Assembly (NCBI GenBank): GCA_910587795.1
Contig: CAJUNH010000001.1
Location: 124,001-188,000, forward strand
Length of the DNA: 64,000 nt
From: an uncultured Christensenellaceae bacterium
GTDB lineage: Bacteria > Bacillota > Clostridia > Christensenellales > CAG-314
Reading direction: 5' to 3'
Part shown: piece after piece, positions 1-7,444 of the stretch
Position numbering within the stretch: the stretch's first letter is position 1
Layout: each line of letters opens with the position of its first letter
Notes under the pieces: model-generated
What the model was told of the DNA's origin: nothing
Database searches by the model: none
What the model saw: the letters and a program-made list of their open reading frames with translations, nothing else
Program-made: the position numbers and the translations under genes

Positions 1-182
1 CGTGCGTTATTAAGGTTGTAGGTATCGGTTACCTTGCGGAGTTTACAAACAATATATGCGTGGATACTAATTGTAAGAGTATCGGTGATAAGGTGCTGTT
101 TGCTTCTAAAATTGCAATACTGTTTTGTGCTTTGCCTATTGTAAGTAGACTATTTGAGTTGATAAAAGGTATTGCTTTATGA
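1..182 (+). CDS. spoIIIAD: Stage III sporulation protein AD, C-terminal part (partial)
   Basis: The reading frame is open from base 3 to the TGA at 180-182 and encodes 59 residues; the start lies before the window. The tail contains KVVGIGYLAEFTNNIC, then a KVLFASKIAILFCALPIV membrane segment, as in the C terminus of SpoIIIAD. SpoIIIAD is a membrane component of the SpoIIIA-SpoIIQ channel joining mother cell and forespore. Its stop overlaps the spoIIIAE start (ATGA), so the two are translationally coupled. The identity is strongly supported by the four spoIIIA genes that follow in canonical order. Confidence 0.85.
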   Translation, partial: CVIKVVGIGYLAEFTNNICVDTNCKSIGDKVLFASKIAILFCALPIVSRLFELIKGIAL

Positions 183-1315
183 AAAAAGTCGTTATAGTAA
201 TTTTGCTTCTTGTTTTAGCTTTTACATTTGTACCGGTCGTTTCGTTTGCGGATACGTTGGAAGACTTGGAACAGGAAGTGGCGGATAACTTGGATAAAAT
301 AGACTTTTCCGATGTAGACGACGTTACAGGCGGTAATCTGGGCGGTATCGGCGATAAAGTGATGTCCATTATTAACGGAAATTTTGACGGCGCAGATACG
401 TTTATAGAGTTCTTAACGCTATTGCTTGGAGACAGTCTTAAAAATATTTTACCTAAACTGACCGCTATATTTGCAATAATAGTGATAATGGGGTTAATTC
501 GGCGCACTAACGGCGGAATGATATCGGCAGGAACAAACGAAGTAGTAAATTTTGTGGGCGTGACTGCGGTTTTGGCAACGGTATTGGCTTTGGTGGTTTC
601 GTCGTATGCAAATGTGTATCGTATATTAACGCAAGTTTCGATGCTGACAGAAACGTCGATGCCTATCTTATTAACGTTACTTATAGCTAACGGGGGAAAT
701 GTTGCGTCATCGGTGTGTCAACCGTCAATGGTGATGTTCTCTACCGTAGTTATCAAGTCTATTCAAACGGTTGTTTTGCCGCTGTCAGTGTTTGCTATGG
801 CGTTTGCCGTGGTGGGCAATATTTCCCAAAACGTAAAAGTAAATAAGATGTCCTCCTTTTTGTCAGGCGCGTCTAACTGGTTTTTAGGCTGTTTATTTAT
901 GGTTTATTCGGCTTTTACCTCGGTGCAAGGTATTGCGGCTGCCAGCATAGACGGGGTGTCGTACCGCGCGGCAAAATTCGCAACAAAAAGCTACATACCT
1001 ATTTTGGGCGGTTATTTGGCGGATGGATTTGACATTGTAGTTGCCAGTACGTCGTTGATAAAAAATGCGTTCGGTGTGGTTGCTTTGTTAGCGTTGTTAT
1101 TTATGTTGGCGGAACCGCTGATGTCTGTTATTGCGGTGAATTTGGGCTTGCAGTGCGTGGCGGCGGTAAGCGAGCCGATCGCCGACAACCGATATACAAA
1201 AATTCTGGGAGGAATAAGTAAGGGTTTGACGTTTTTGGCAGTACTGTTAATTGCCGTGGCTTTTATGTTTTGTATACTGATGTTGATTGCGATTAATTGC
1301 GCTAACGGAGTGTAA
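179..1315 (+). CDS. spoIIIAE: Stage III sporulation protein AE
   Basis: This 378-residue polytopic membrane protein has an N-terminal signal-like helix (about residues 3-24, ending near SFADT), a short acidic exported segment, and then several hydrophobic helices from about residue 80 to the C terminus. Length and layout fit SpoIIIAE, part of the mother-cell side of the SpoIIIA-SpoIIQ feeding-tube channel needed for late forespore gene expression. It overlaps spoIIIAD by 4 bases and is followed three bases later by spoIIIAF, so it belongs to the sigma-E-type spoIIIA operon. The assignment rests on position within the ordered cluster plus topology. Confidence 0.93.
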   Translation: MKKVVIVILLLVLAFTFVPVVSFADTLEDLEQEVADNLDKIDFSDVDDVTGGNLGGIGDKVMSIINGNFDGADTFIEFLTLLLGDSLKNILPKLTAIFAIIVIMGLIRRTNGGMISAGTNEVVNFVGVTAVLATVLALVVSSYANVYRILTQVSMLTETSMPILLTLLIANGGNVASSVCQPSMVMFSTVVIKSIQTVVLPLSVFAMAFAVVGNISQNVKVNKMSSFLSGASNWFLGCLFMVYSAFTSVQGIAAASIDGVSYRAAKFATKSYIPILGGYLADGFDIVVASTSLIKNAFGVVALLALLFMLAEPLMSVIAVNLGLQCVAAVSEPIADNRYTKILGGISKGLTFLAVLLIAVAFMFCILMLIAINCANGV

Positions 1316-1318
1316 ATT

Positions 1319-1765
1319 ATGGGACAGTGGGTTGTAACTGTAGCGGGAATTGCAATATTGTCCGTTCTTTGCGACGTGATTTTGCCGGACGGGGATACTC
1401 GTAAGTATGTTAAAACGGTTGTGGGGATTGTTGTTACGTTGGTGATGCTGCAGCCGATTGTCAATTTTATTGCAAATCCTAACGCGCAAGATTTTATACC
1501 GTCATCAAAAAACGACGTTGTAATACAGCAACCGTATTTGGATATGGTTAAGGACAAGCAGGATAAAATACAGATTAAAACTATTGGAGATATGCTTTCT
1601 GCCCGCGGTATAGAAGTTACGGACATTAAACTGGATAAAAGTCAAAAAACGGTATCTTTAAATGTAAACGGCTATTACAGTGATAAAATATCGTCTACTG
1701 TAAACAGCGTTGTTAAAATATATTTTGACAATTATAAAATATCTATTATTTGGAAGGAAAAATGA
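1319..1765 (+). CDS. spoIIIAF: Stage III sporulation protein AF
   Basis: This 148-residue protein has two N-terminal membrane helices (about residues 5-23 and 35-53), the second followed by NPNAQDF, and then a soluble alpha/beta domain. That is the SpoIIIAF architecture: a membrane anchor plus a ring-building-motif-like domain. The segment LSARGIEVTDIKL begins the soluble fold. It lies between spoIIIAE and spoIIIAG, and its TGA at 1763-1765 overlaps the next ATG. The role in the mother cell-forespore channel is known for the family. Confidence 0.92.
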   Translation: MGQWVVTVAGIAILSVLCDVILPDGDTRKYVKTVVGIVVTLVMLQPIVNFIANPNAQDFIPSSKNDVVIQQPYLDMVKDKQDKIQIKTIGDMLSARGIEVTDIKLDKSQKTVSLNVNGYYSDKISSTVNSVVKIYFDNYKISIIWKEK

Positions 1766-2226
1766 ACGGAATAAAAAAAATATTTGCAAAATTAAAATCG
1801 GTAAAAAACATTGAAATTTATGCTGCGGTTGTTTTAGCGCTTGTTGTGTTGGTTGTAGTGCTTTTTAGCAATTTTTCTGCAAAATCCGTAAATGAAAATA
1901 GCAACGGTCAATCATATATGGAAGATTTGGAGCATAAAATTGTTAACGTAGTACAAAAAATTAACGGCGTTGGCAAAGTGGTTGTAGCAATAACCCACGA
2001 CGACGCGGCGGAGTCGGTATTTGCGTATGATGAGGACGGTAACAGCATAATTTATGTTAAAGGACAGCCTGTGATAGTAAAAACGTTGCCGCCTAAAATT
2101 TTAGGAGTGGTTGTTGTTGCAGAGGGTGCTAACGACCCGATTGTAAGAATGAAAATACAAGAAGCGGTAGTAACACTTTTGGATATCGACATGTCCAAAG
2201 TACAAGTGTTTACACATAAAAGTTAG
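1762..2226 (+). CDS. spoIIIAG: Stage III sporulation protein AG
   Basis: Product of 154 residues if translation starts at ATG 1762, which has a good GGAAGG site just upstream and makes an ATGA overlap with spoIIIAF; an in-frame TTG at 1750 is a weaker alternative. One N-terminal membrane helix (about residues 19-37) is followed by an exported domain with the sequence LEHKIVNVVQKINGVGKVVV, typical of the ring-building motif of SpoIIIAG. SpoIIIAG forms a large oligomeric ring in the intermembrane space during engulfment. The C terminus (VTLLDIDMSKVQVF) fits the family. Confidence 0.93.
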   Translation: MNGIKKIFAKLKSVKNIEIYAAVVLALVVLVVVLFSNFSAKSVNENSNGQSYMEDLEHKIVNVVQKINGVGKVVVAITHDDAAESVFAYDEDGNSIIYVKGQPVIVKTLPPKILGVVVVAEGANDPIVRMKIQEAVVTLLDIDMSKVQVFTHKS

Positions 2227-2236
2227 GAGGGACATT

Positions 2237-2716
2237 ATGTCAAAGGGAAAGAAAATTGCACTGATTGTATCAATGGTTGTTGTGCTTGTTGTAGCTGCGG
2301 TATTGAATGTTACGCTGCTTGCAACTAACAACAAGGGCGATAAGCAAGGCGACGTTGTTCAAACAAGCTTTTTCCAAACGTCGCGTTTGGATAGGCAAAC
2401 GACTAGAGATTACGAAATAGCCGAACTAAACGAAATTATCAATATGGAAGGCGACGAGTATGCCGAAGCCAGAAAAAACGCTATTGCAAAAAAACAGCAA
2501 ATAGTAGACGCTATGGAAACGGAACTCTTGTTGGAAACGCTGCTTAAGGCGCAAGGCTACGACGACGTACTTGTTACCGTAAACGCAAACTCCGATAAAG
2601 TAAGCGTAATTGTTGATAAAGACGAGTTGGCTCGCGAAGATACGGTACGCATTTATAACGTAATTGCTACGCAAGCGTCTATATCTCACGAATATGTGAG
2701 AATTCTCTCTGTTTAA
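2237..2716 (+). CDS. spoIIIAH: Stage III sporulation protein AH
   Basis: This 159-residue protein has one N-terminal membrane helix (about residues 7-30), a charged stretch, and a C-terminal YscJ/FliF-like domain with ETLLKAQGYDDVLVTVN. SpoIIIAH binds forespore SpoIIQ across the intermembrane space. The ribosome site AGGAGGG sits upstream of ATG 2237. It is the last gene of the spoIIIA operon here; no strong terminator follows, and a new promoter for the next gene begins almost immediately. Confidence 0.93.
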   Translation: MSKGKKIALIVSMVVVLVVAAVLNVTLLATNNKGDKQGDVVQTSFFQTSRLDRQTTRDYEIAELNEIINMEGDEYAEARKNAIAKKQQIVDAMETELLLETLLKAQGYDDVLVTVNANSDKVSVIVDKDELAREDTVRIYNVIATQASISHEYVRILSV

Positions 2717-2719
2717 CCA

Positions 2720-2748
2720 TTGTAATTTTAAAAAAGCTGTGCTATAAT
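2720..2748 (+). promoter_or_regulatory. Sigma-A-like promoter for the asp23-family gene
   Basis: TTGTAA (2720-2725), a 17-base spacer and a perfect TATAAT (2743-2748) lie between spoIIIAH and the Asp23-family gene. The likely start point is near 2755, leaving a leader of about 80 nt. This separates the housekeeping block from the sporulation operon upstream. Confidence 0.65.
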
Positions 2749-2836
2749 ATATACGTAGTGTAATAATTATAAACGGCACGCTTTTTAGGCACAGTGCTTT
2801 ATGTGATTATTGCAAATGATAAACACGGAGCGAATT

Positions 2837-3166
2837 ATGAAAGTTGTCAATAGATATGACGAATCTGGAAGACTTGTTTACAGCAGTGAGATTGTCCGCG
2901 ATATTGTCGATTGCGCATTGAACGAAGTAGACGGTGTGGTTAAATTCGCCGTCAATTCCAAGCAGGCGCGCGACTCTATTAAAGTGGAACAGGTCGGCGA
3001 CGAAATGTACGTTGACGTTTACGTCAAATTGCTTTACAACGTCGAGGTAAGCGATGTTGCAAGTTGTATACAGAGTACGGCAAAAAATACAATTGAAAGT
3101 ATGACGGAATTTAAGGTTAAGGCGGTTAATGTTCACGTCATCGAAGTAGAATTTGAAGAAAATTAG
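2837..3166 (+). CDS. Asp23/Gls24 (DUF322) family envelope protein
   Basis: Product of 109 residues when started at ATG 2837, which has GGAG six bases upstream; an in-frame ATG further up (2819) lacks such a site. The sequence has the Asp23 pattern: VYSSEIVRDIVDCALNEVDGV, then a VDVYVKLLYNVEVSDVA strand-helix unit, and the ending VNVHVIEVEF. Members of this family (YqhY, AmaP partners) are linked to envelope stress and to control of fatty acid synthesis; YqhY sits before nusB in Bacillus, exactly as here. The precise role here is not shown by the sequence. Confidence 0.85.
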   Translation: MKVVNRYDESGRLVYSSEIVRDIVDCALNEVDGVVKFAVNSKQARDSIKVEQVGDEMYVDVYVKLLYNVEVSDVASCIQSTAKNTIESMTEFKVKAVNVHVIEVEFEEN

Positions 3167-3176
3167 ACGCTATTAT

Positions 3177-3204
3177 AACCCTTTGGTATCAAAGGGTTTT
3201 TAGT
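3177..3204 (+). terminator. Rho-independent terminator or attenuator before nusB
   Basis: AACCCTTTG at 3177-3185 pairs with CAAAGGGTT at 3190-3198 around a 4-base loop, followed by a T-rich run. It lies only about 20 bases before nusB, so readthrough or partial termination probably feeds the downstream genes. Confidence 0.75.
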
Positions 3205-3221
3205 GTTTTTTTGGAGTTTAT

Positions 3222-3611
3222 ATGAGAAGTTACGCTCGGGAAGCTGCATTTTGCAAGATATATACTTATATAATACGTCAAGAATTTGACGGTGATTTTT
3301 CGCAGTTTGATCAGGACAAATTAGATGAAAGCGATTTGGAATTTGCAAAAGCTTTGGTAGAGGGTGTTATTGCAAACAAACAGAAAATAGACGGTATTGT
3401 CGCCGAGCATTCCAAACAGTTTAAACTGTCGCGTATTTACCGTCCCGACCTTGCCGCATTGGAGCTTGCAATTTTTGAGATGCAAAATACCGATACGCCT
3501 CATCCCGTAGTTATAAACGAGGCTGTCGGGCTGGCAAAGAAGTATTCTACAGATAAAAGCGTTTCGTTTGTCAACGGAATATTGGCAAGTTTTGAGAGGT
3601 CTATCGTATGA
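3222..3611 (+). CDS. nusB: Transcription antitermination factor NusB
   Basis: A 129-residue all-helical protein whose N terminus (MRSYAREAAFCKIYTYI) and C-terminal AALELAIFEMQNTDTPHPVVINEAVGLAKKYSTDKSVSFVNGILA are diagnostic of NusB. NusB with NusE (S10) binds boxA RNA and supports rRNA antitermination. A GGAG site lies just before the ATG. It overlaps folD by 4 bases (ATGA). The asp23-nusB-folD-xseAB-ispA order is standard for Firmicutes. Confidence 0.96.
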   Translation: MRSYAREAAFCKIYTYIIRQEFDGDFSQFDQDKLDESDLEFAKALVEGVIANKQKIDGIVAEHSKQFKLSRIYRPDLAALELAIFEMQNTDTPHPVVINEAVGLAKKYSTDKSVSFVNGILASFERSIV

Positions 3612-4426
3612 GTGCAAAATTATTGCTGGGCAAACCTGTTGCGGAAAGTATTTGTCAATCGGTAAATTTGCAAACGCAGGATATCGACAGTAAATTGTGT
3701 TTAATAGGCTTTAACGAACCCCGTTGGATTCAGTATTCTACGTCGCTGGTAAAAAGCGCCGCTAAGTACGGTTTTGAATGTGATAATATCGTTGTCGATG
3801 ACGGCATTTCTTGCGAAGAGATGTTTAAACTTGTAGACGAGGCGTCTTTAAGACACGATGTTTGCGGAGTAATGTTGCAGCAGCCGTTGGATAAGCATTT
3901 TAAATCGGCGGTTGAGCATGTGGCGGAATGTAAGGACGTGGATTGTCTAAATCCTATGTCCGTATGTAAACTTTATTGCGGAGATAAAGGTTTTCGACCG
4001 GCAACGCCGCTTGCTGTATTGCTTTTGTTGGATTATTACGGAATAGAATTAAAGGGAAAAAACGTTGTTATTGTTGGACGCGGCAGTGCGGTAGGAAAGC
4101 CGTTAGCGTTAATGATGTTAGAGCGTAATGCTACCGTAACCGTATGCCATACGAAAACAGTAGACTTGCCCGCAATATGCAAAAGGGCGGATATAGTTGT
4201 GTCTGCCTGCGGCGTTGCGGGTTTGATTACAAGCGAATTTGTAACGGAAAAAAGCATTGTAATCGACGTCGGCTTAAGTTTTGTAGACGGTAAAACCTGC
4301 GGAGACGTATCGGCGGAAGTGTACGAAAAGTGCGCTGCAGTATCTCCGGTGCCGGGGGGCGTAGGCCCTGTTACCCGCGCGGCATTATTTACAAATTTAT
4401 TAAAAGCCGCAAAGGGCGATATGTGA
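3608..4426 (+). CDS. folD: Bifunctional methylene-THF dehydrogenase/cyclohydrolase FolD (catalytic Lys replaced)
   Basis: This 272-residue protein has the FolD N-terminal catalytic domain and a C-terminal NADP-binding fold with VGRGSAVGKPLALMML and the signature PVPGGVGPVTRA. FolD interconverts 5,10-methylene-THF and 10-formyl-THF. Unusually, the conserved YxxxK motif reads Y43-STS-L47, so the catalytic Lys is Leu; a Lys occurs two residues later at position 49. Other residues (the QQPL motif, KDVD) are kept. The protein is slightly short at its N terminus compared with the usual 280 residues. It lies between nusB and xseA in a tightly packed operon. Confidence 0.93.
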   Translation: MSAKLLLGKPVAESICQSVNLQTQDIDSKLCLIGFNEPRWIQYSTSLVKSAAKYGFECDNIVVDDGISCEEMFKLVDEASLRHDVCGVMLQQPLDKHFKSAVEHVAECKDVDCLNPMSVCKLYCGDKGFRPATPLAVLLLLDYYGIELKGKNVVIVGRGSAVGKPLALMMLERNATVTVCHTKTVDLPAICKRADIVVSACGVAGLITSEFVTEKSIVIDVGLSFVDGKTCGDVSAEVYEKCAAVSPVPGGVGPVTRAALFTNLLKAAKGDM

Positions 4427-5601
4427 TGACGGTTTCGGTTAGTCAGCTTAATAATTATATTCACGGATTGATGGATATTGACGGCGTACTATCGGCTGTT
4501 TCGGTTTGCGGTGAGGTTACAAACTTAAAAAAAGCACCACGCGAAGGTTGGTATTTCTCATTAAAGGACGCCGCTTCGGTTATTAATTGCTTTTGTTATG
4601 ACAGCACTGTTACGCCTGTTTCGGGCACTGTGGTTGTTGTTGAAGGTACGGTAAACTACTTTGTTAAAAGCGGCAGCGTATCGTTGTTTGTGCGTAGATT
4701 TAGCGCAACCAAAGATAAGGGAGAGGGATATCAAAGATTTGCCGAATTGAGAGAAAAGCTCAAAAAAGAGGGACTGTTCGATGATGAAAGGAAAAAAAGC
4801 GTTCCTCATTGCTGTACCAAAATCGGCATAGTCACAAGCGAAACGGGGGCTGTTATCCACGATATTACAAATGTGGCATTGCGTAGGCAGCCTTTTGTCA
4901 ATTTGTTTTTGTATCCTGTAAAAGTGCAAGGCGTCGGCGCAGATCAAGAGATTGCGCAAGGCATAAATTACTTTGCCGATACTGATGTCGACGTAATAAT
5001 TGTAGGTCGCGGAGGAGGCTCTAACGAGGATTTGGCGGCTTTTAACGAGGAAGCGGTTGTCCGCGCGGTGGCTTTTAGTCCTAAGCCTATCGTGTCCGCG
5101 GTTGGGCACGGAGTTGATTATACGCTGTGCGATTTTGCCGCAGACAAACGAGCCGTTACCCCCAGCGAGGCGGCGGAGTTTGTTACGATCGATGCGGCAA
5201 GCCTTATCGAAAAAATTCAAGCTACTTTAAACCGTCAAGATAGTTTTATATCCTCTAAATTGCAAACCTACCGTGAAAAAGCTTTGTATTCGTTAGAAAG
5301 CGTTAGCAATAAAATAGAGTTTTCCGTAGAAAAAGCAAGGGATAAAACGATAAGCATTATAGGTAATATTAATCAGGTAATCAGCAGCAATGTCGGATTG
5401 ACGGAAAAAGATTTACGAGCAAATATATCGAAACTCAGTACGCTCAATCCGTTAAACGTATTGCAACGCGGTTATGCGTACTTAAGCGACGGCAGCGGCG
5501 TTATAAAGTCGGTAGACGACGTAAAAATATCGGGAGTAATAAATCTTACTCTTGCCGACGGTAATGTTTCGGCGCAGGTGCTGTCAAAGGAGAAAAAATG
5601 A
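4426..5601 (+). CDS. xseA: Exodeoxyribonuclease VII large subunit
   Basis: Product of 391 residues from ATG 4426, which shares one base with the folD stop; the frame is open further upstream but that part would lie inside folD. An N-terminal OB-fold domain (about residues 1-100, with LKKAPREGWYFSLKD) is followed by the catalytic domain containing KIGIVTSETGAVIHDI and VGRGGGSNEDLAAFNEE, then coiled coil and a C-terminal LNVLQRGYAYL. XseA with XseB degrades single-stranded DNA. The four-base overlap with xseB fits coordinated synthesis. Confidence 0.96.
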   Translation: MTVSVSQLNNYIHGLMDIDGVLSAVSVCGEVTNLKKAPREGWYFSLKDAASVINCFCYDSTVTPVSGTVVVVEGTVNYFVKSGSVSLFVRRFSATKDKGEGYQRFAELREKLKKEGLFDDERKKSVPHCCTKIGIVTSETGAVIHDITNVALRRQPFVNLFLYPVKVQGVGADQEIAQGINYFADTDVDVIIVGRGGGSNEDLAAFNEEAVVRAVAFSPKPIVSAVGHGVDYTLCDFAADKRAVTPSEAAEFVTIDAASLIEKIQATLNRQDSFISSKLQTYREKALYSLESVSNKIEFSVEKARDKTISIIGNINQVISSNVGLTEKDLRANISKLSTLNPLNVLQRGYAYLSDGSGVIKSVDDVKISGVINLTLADGNVSAQVLSKEKK

Positions 5602-5795
5602 TTTTGGAACAGAAAATTGCCAAACTTGACGAGTTGGCAAACGAGATAGAACAGGGAACGTCGCTGGAGAAATCACTGGAATTGTTTGAGCAAAGCGTAA
5701 AGCTTGCCGACGAATGTATTAAGCAATTAAGCGATTGTAAAGGAAAACTTGTAATTTTACAAGAAAAAGTGAGGAAAATGACTGATGAAAACTAG
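5598..5795 (+). CDS. xseB: Exodeoxyribonuclease VII small subunit
   Basis: A 65-residue helical protein with the XseB pattern KLDELANEIEQGTSLEKSLELFEQSVKLADEC. It is the small, multi-copy subunit of exonuclease VII. It overlaps xseA by 4 bases and ispA by 11 bases, so translational coupling on both sides is likely. Confidence 0.95.
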   Translation: MILEQKIAKLDELANEIEQGTSLEKSLELFEQSVKLADECIKQLSDCKGKLVILQEKVRKMTDEN

Positions 5796-6594
5796 TATTA
5801 CAGTGGAGCAGGTGGACTCAATACTTCGTAATTATATACCCGAAAATTGCGATAAAGTTGTACAAGCTATGGAATACAGTTTGTTTAGCGGAGGTAAGCG
5901 TATAAGACCGTTGTTATTGCTTGCAACATGTAAGTCGGTCAGCGGTAAGATAACGGAAAGCGGTAAGATTATGTCGGCTGTTTTAGAGTTTATCCATACG
6001 TATTCGCTTATTCACGACGATTTGCCTTGTATGGACAACGATGATGTGCGTAGAGGGAAACGTTCCTGTCATATGCAGTTTGGCGAGGCAACGGCGGTGC
6101 TTGCCGGGGACGGATTACTTAACCTTGCCGCCGAGGCGGCTTTTAGCGGACCGCTAAACAATAAAAACTATGTGCAGGCGTGTCGGTTTATGTTTGCAAT
6201 GAGCGGGATAAAAGGTATGGTTCACGGTCAGTCTTTGGACTTATTTACCGAAACGAAAACCGCTGCGGACGCGGAGGCTGTGGCTTTGCACAAAACGGGA
6301 GATCTGATCCGCGCTGCGATTGTGTGCGGAGCTTTGTGCGGCGGTGCAAAAGACGATGAAATAGCTTTGTTTGACGAAATTGCAAGCAAGCTGGGCGTTT
6401 GTTACCAGATTGTGGACGACATGTTGGATGCGCAAAAATGCGAAAAATCCTTTCTTGACGTTTACAGTGAACGCGAGCTTAAACAATACGCTAATAAACT
6501 TACTGCTGAGATTATTACTTTGTGCAATAAATTGCCTTACGATTTGGAGTTTGTTAAGGAAATAATCACTAATAATTTGTCGCGTAAATTTTAA
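5785..6594 (+). CDS. ispA: Polyprenyl (farnesyl/geranyl) diphosphate synthase, shortened
   Basis: A 269-residue prenyl synthase of the IspA type with GGKRIRPLLL near residue 36, the first Asp-rich motif DDLPCMDND at residues 78-86, and the second motif DDMLD at 211-215. It condenses IPP with allylic diphosphates. After DDMLD, family members normally have a stretch resembling GKxxGxDxxxxKxTYPxLLG; here the chain goes directly to EKSFLDVYSERELKQYA, so that Lys-containing loop seems deleted in frame. No frameshift is visible. It is followed by the OLE RNA, oapA and dxs, an isoprenoid-linked context. Its chain-length product cannot be told by eye. Confidence 0.92.
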   Translation: MKTSITVEQVDSILRNYIPENCDKVVQAMEYSLFSGGKRIRPLLLLATCKSVSGKITESGKIMSAVLEFIHTYSLIHDDLPCMDNDDVRRGKRSCHMQFGEATAVLAGDGLLNLAAEAAFSGPLNNKNYVQACRFMFAMSGIKGMVHGQSLDLFTETKTAADAEAVALHKTGDLIRAAIVCGALCGGAKDDEIALFDEIASKLGVCYQIVDDMLDAQKCEKSFLDVYSERELKQYANKLTAEIITLCNKLPYDLEFVKEIITNNLSRKF

Positions 6595-6794
6595 TTCAAG
6601 GCAGTATTAAGATAAGAGCGGCACTATATTGTCATAAATATTTGCATTTTGCAATAATTTATGTTATAGTATAATAAAGTTAACAAATATATTTTCTTAT
6701 ATTTTGCTGTGTTTTGCCTGTCATATTGTTATAAAAACGGCGATATAGCTTGGTAAATCAATATGCAATTTGAGAATAAAATATGCTAACCGAT

Positions 6795-6812
6795 ATGCGT
6801 TGCGTAACGCAT
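6795..6812 (+). repeat. Inverted repeat immediately upstream of the OLE RNA
   Basis: ATGCGTT at 6795-6801 pairs with AACGCAT at 6806-6812 around GCGT. It is followed by an A/T-only stretch and then, about 20 bases later, by the 5' end of the OLE RNA. The element could be an operator, part of a weak promoter (TTGCGT at 6800-6805 and TAAAAT at 6824-6829, spacer 18), or a processing hairpin. A separate TATAAT occurs at 6670-6675. Neither promoter reading is secure. Confidence 0.4.
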
Positions 6813-6831
6813 TTTAAATTTAATAAAATTT

Positions 6832-7410
6832 GGTGGTGCAGTATTCTAGTCAGTAATCGGCGTACTGAAGGCGGGCCTAAAAGACCGCCGACGAGCATAT
6901 CGATGAAGTTTCTTGTGCCGGCTTTCGTTGCCCAAACGGGGGTTGGTGCTGGAAGTTAAGGATATTGGGTAAAGCGCAATGGCATGCGCCATACTCCCAG
7001 TATCCGTGGAGACTCTACAGGGTGGCAAAAACCTAGTTGGTTTTGTTACTCTCTGAGATTAAACCTGCTATGCGGTGAATAAAAAGCTGTGTACAGTGTA
7101 GCTTGTTTTGAGTGAAATTTTGGGAGTAATGAACGGTTGTTGCTTGTTGGCCGACAGCAACCGCCGATGGCTTTACGAAATGAATTTTGCAAAAGAAACT
7201 AAGGTATGACGTTACTGCAAAGGAAATCTTCTAGACTGTCTACTAGGCTTGTCAGAGATTATAGTACGGACTAAGTGGCGATTCAGTTATACGAGCGGCG
7301 ACGCCGTATAGGCAAAATTAAAAGGAAACTGCTCTTTCGGCGACGGGGAGTTTTTGCTTGGGAAATCCTACTGAACCTATGCCGTAAGGTTTATTTGACG
7401 AGTCACCACC
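6832..7410 (+). ncRNA. ole: OLE RNA (ornate large extremophilic RNA)
   Basis: An 850-base interval between ispA and a small membrane protein gene holds no plausible protein but a G+C-richer, hairpin-rich block. Its ends pair: GGTGGTG at 6832-6838 with CACCACC at 7404-7410, which is directly followed by seven T residues. Internal hairpins include GGCGG/CCGCC (6870-6889), AAGCT/AGCTT (7084-7104) and GTTGCT/AGCAAC (7139-7161). A length near 580 nt, the position between ispA and dxs, and the downstream OapA-like gene match the known OLE locus of Bacillus halodurans and relatives, where OLE RNA binds OapA at the membrane and affects tolerance to cold, ethanol and Mg. It lacks the usual tmRNA and RNase P landmarks. 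The identification rests on context, size and end pairing; a covariance-model search was not possible. Confidence 0.85.
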
Positions 7411-7418
7411 TTTTTTTA
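7404..7418 (+). terminator. OLE RNA 3' stem arm with T-run
   Basis: CACCACC followed by TTTTTTT (7411-7417). In the full fold the arm pairs with the RNA 5' end, so the T-run may release the OLE transcript or be read through into oapA, which starts at 7445. Confidence 0.45.
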
Positions 7419-7444
7419 TATATAAAACTTATTTATGGAGTTAT

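Noticed and set aside
6846..7028. Minus-strand open frame inside the OLE RNA region
   Set aside because: A 60-codon frame with no ribosome site, lying wholly in a strongly structured RNA block whose ends pair; it has no recognisable protein features.
6832..7410. Alternative reading of the large RNA as tmRNA or RNase P RNA
   Set aside because: No tRNA-like ends, no tag reading frame and none of the usual RNase P core sequence; the gene context and the following membrane protein fit OLE instead.
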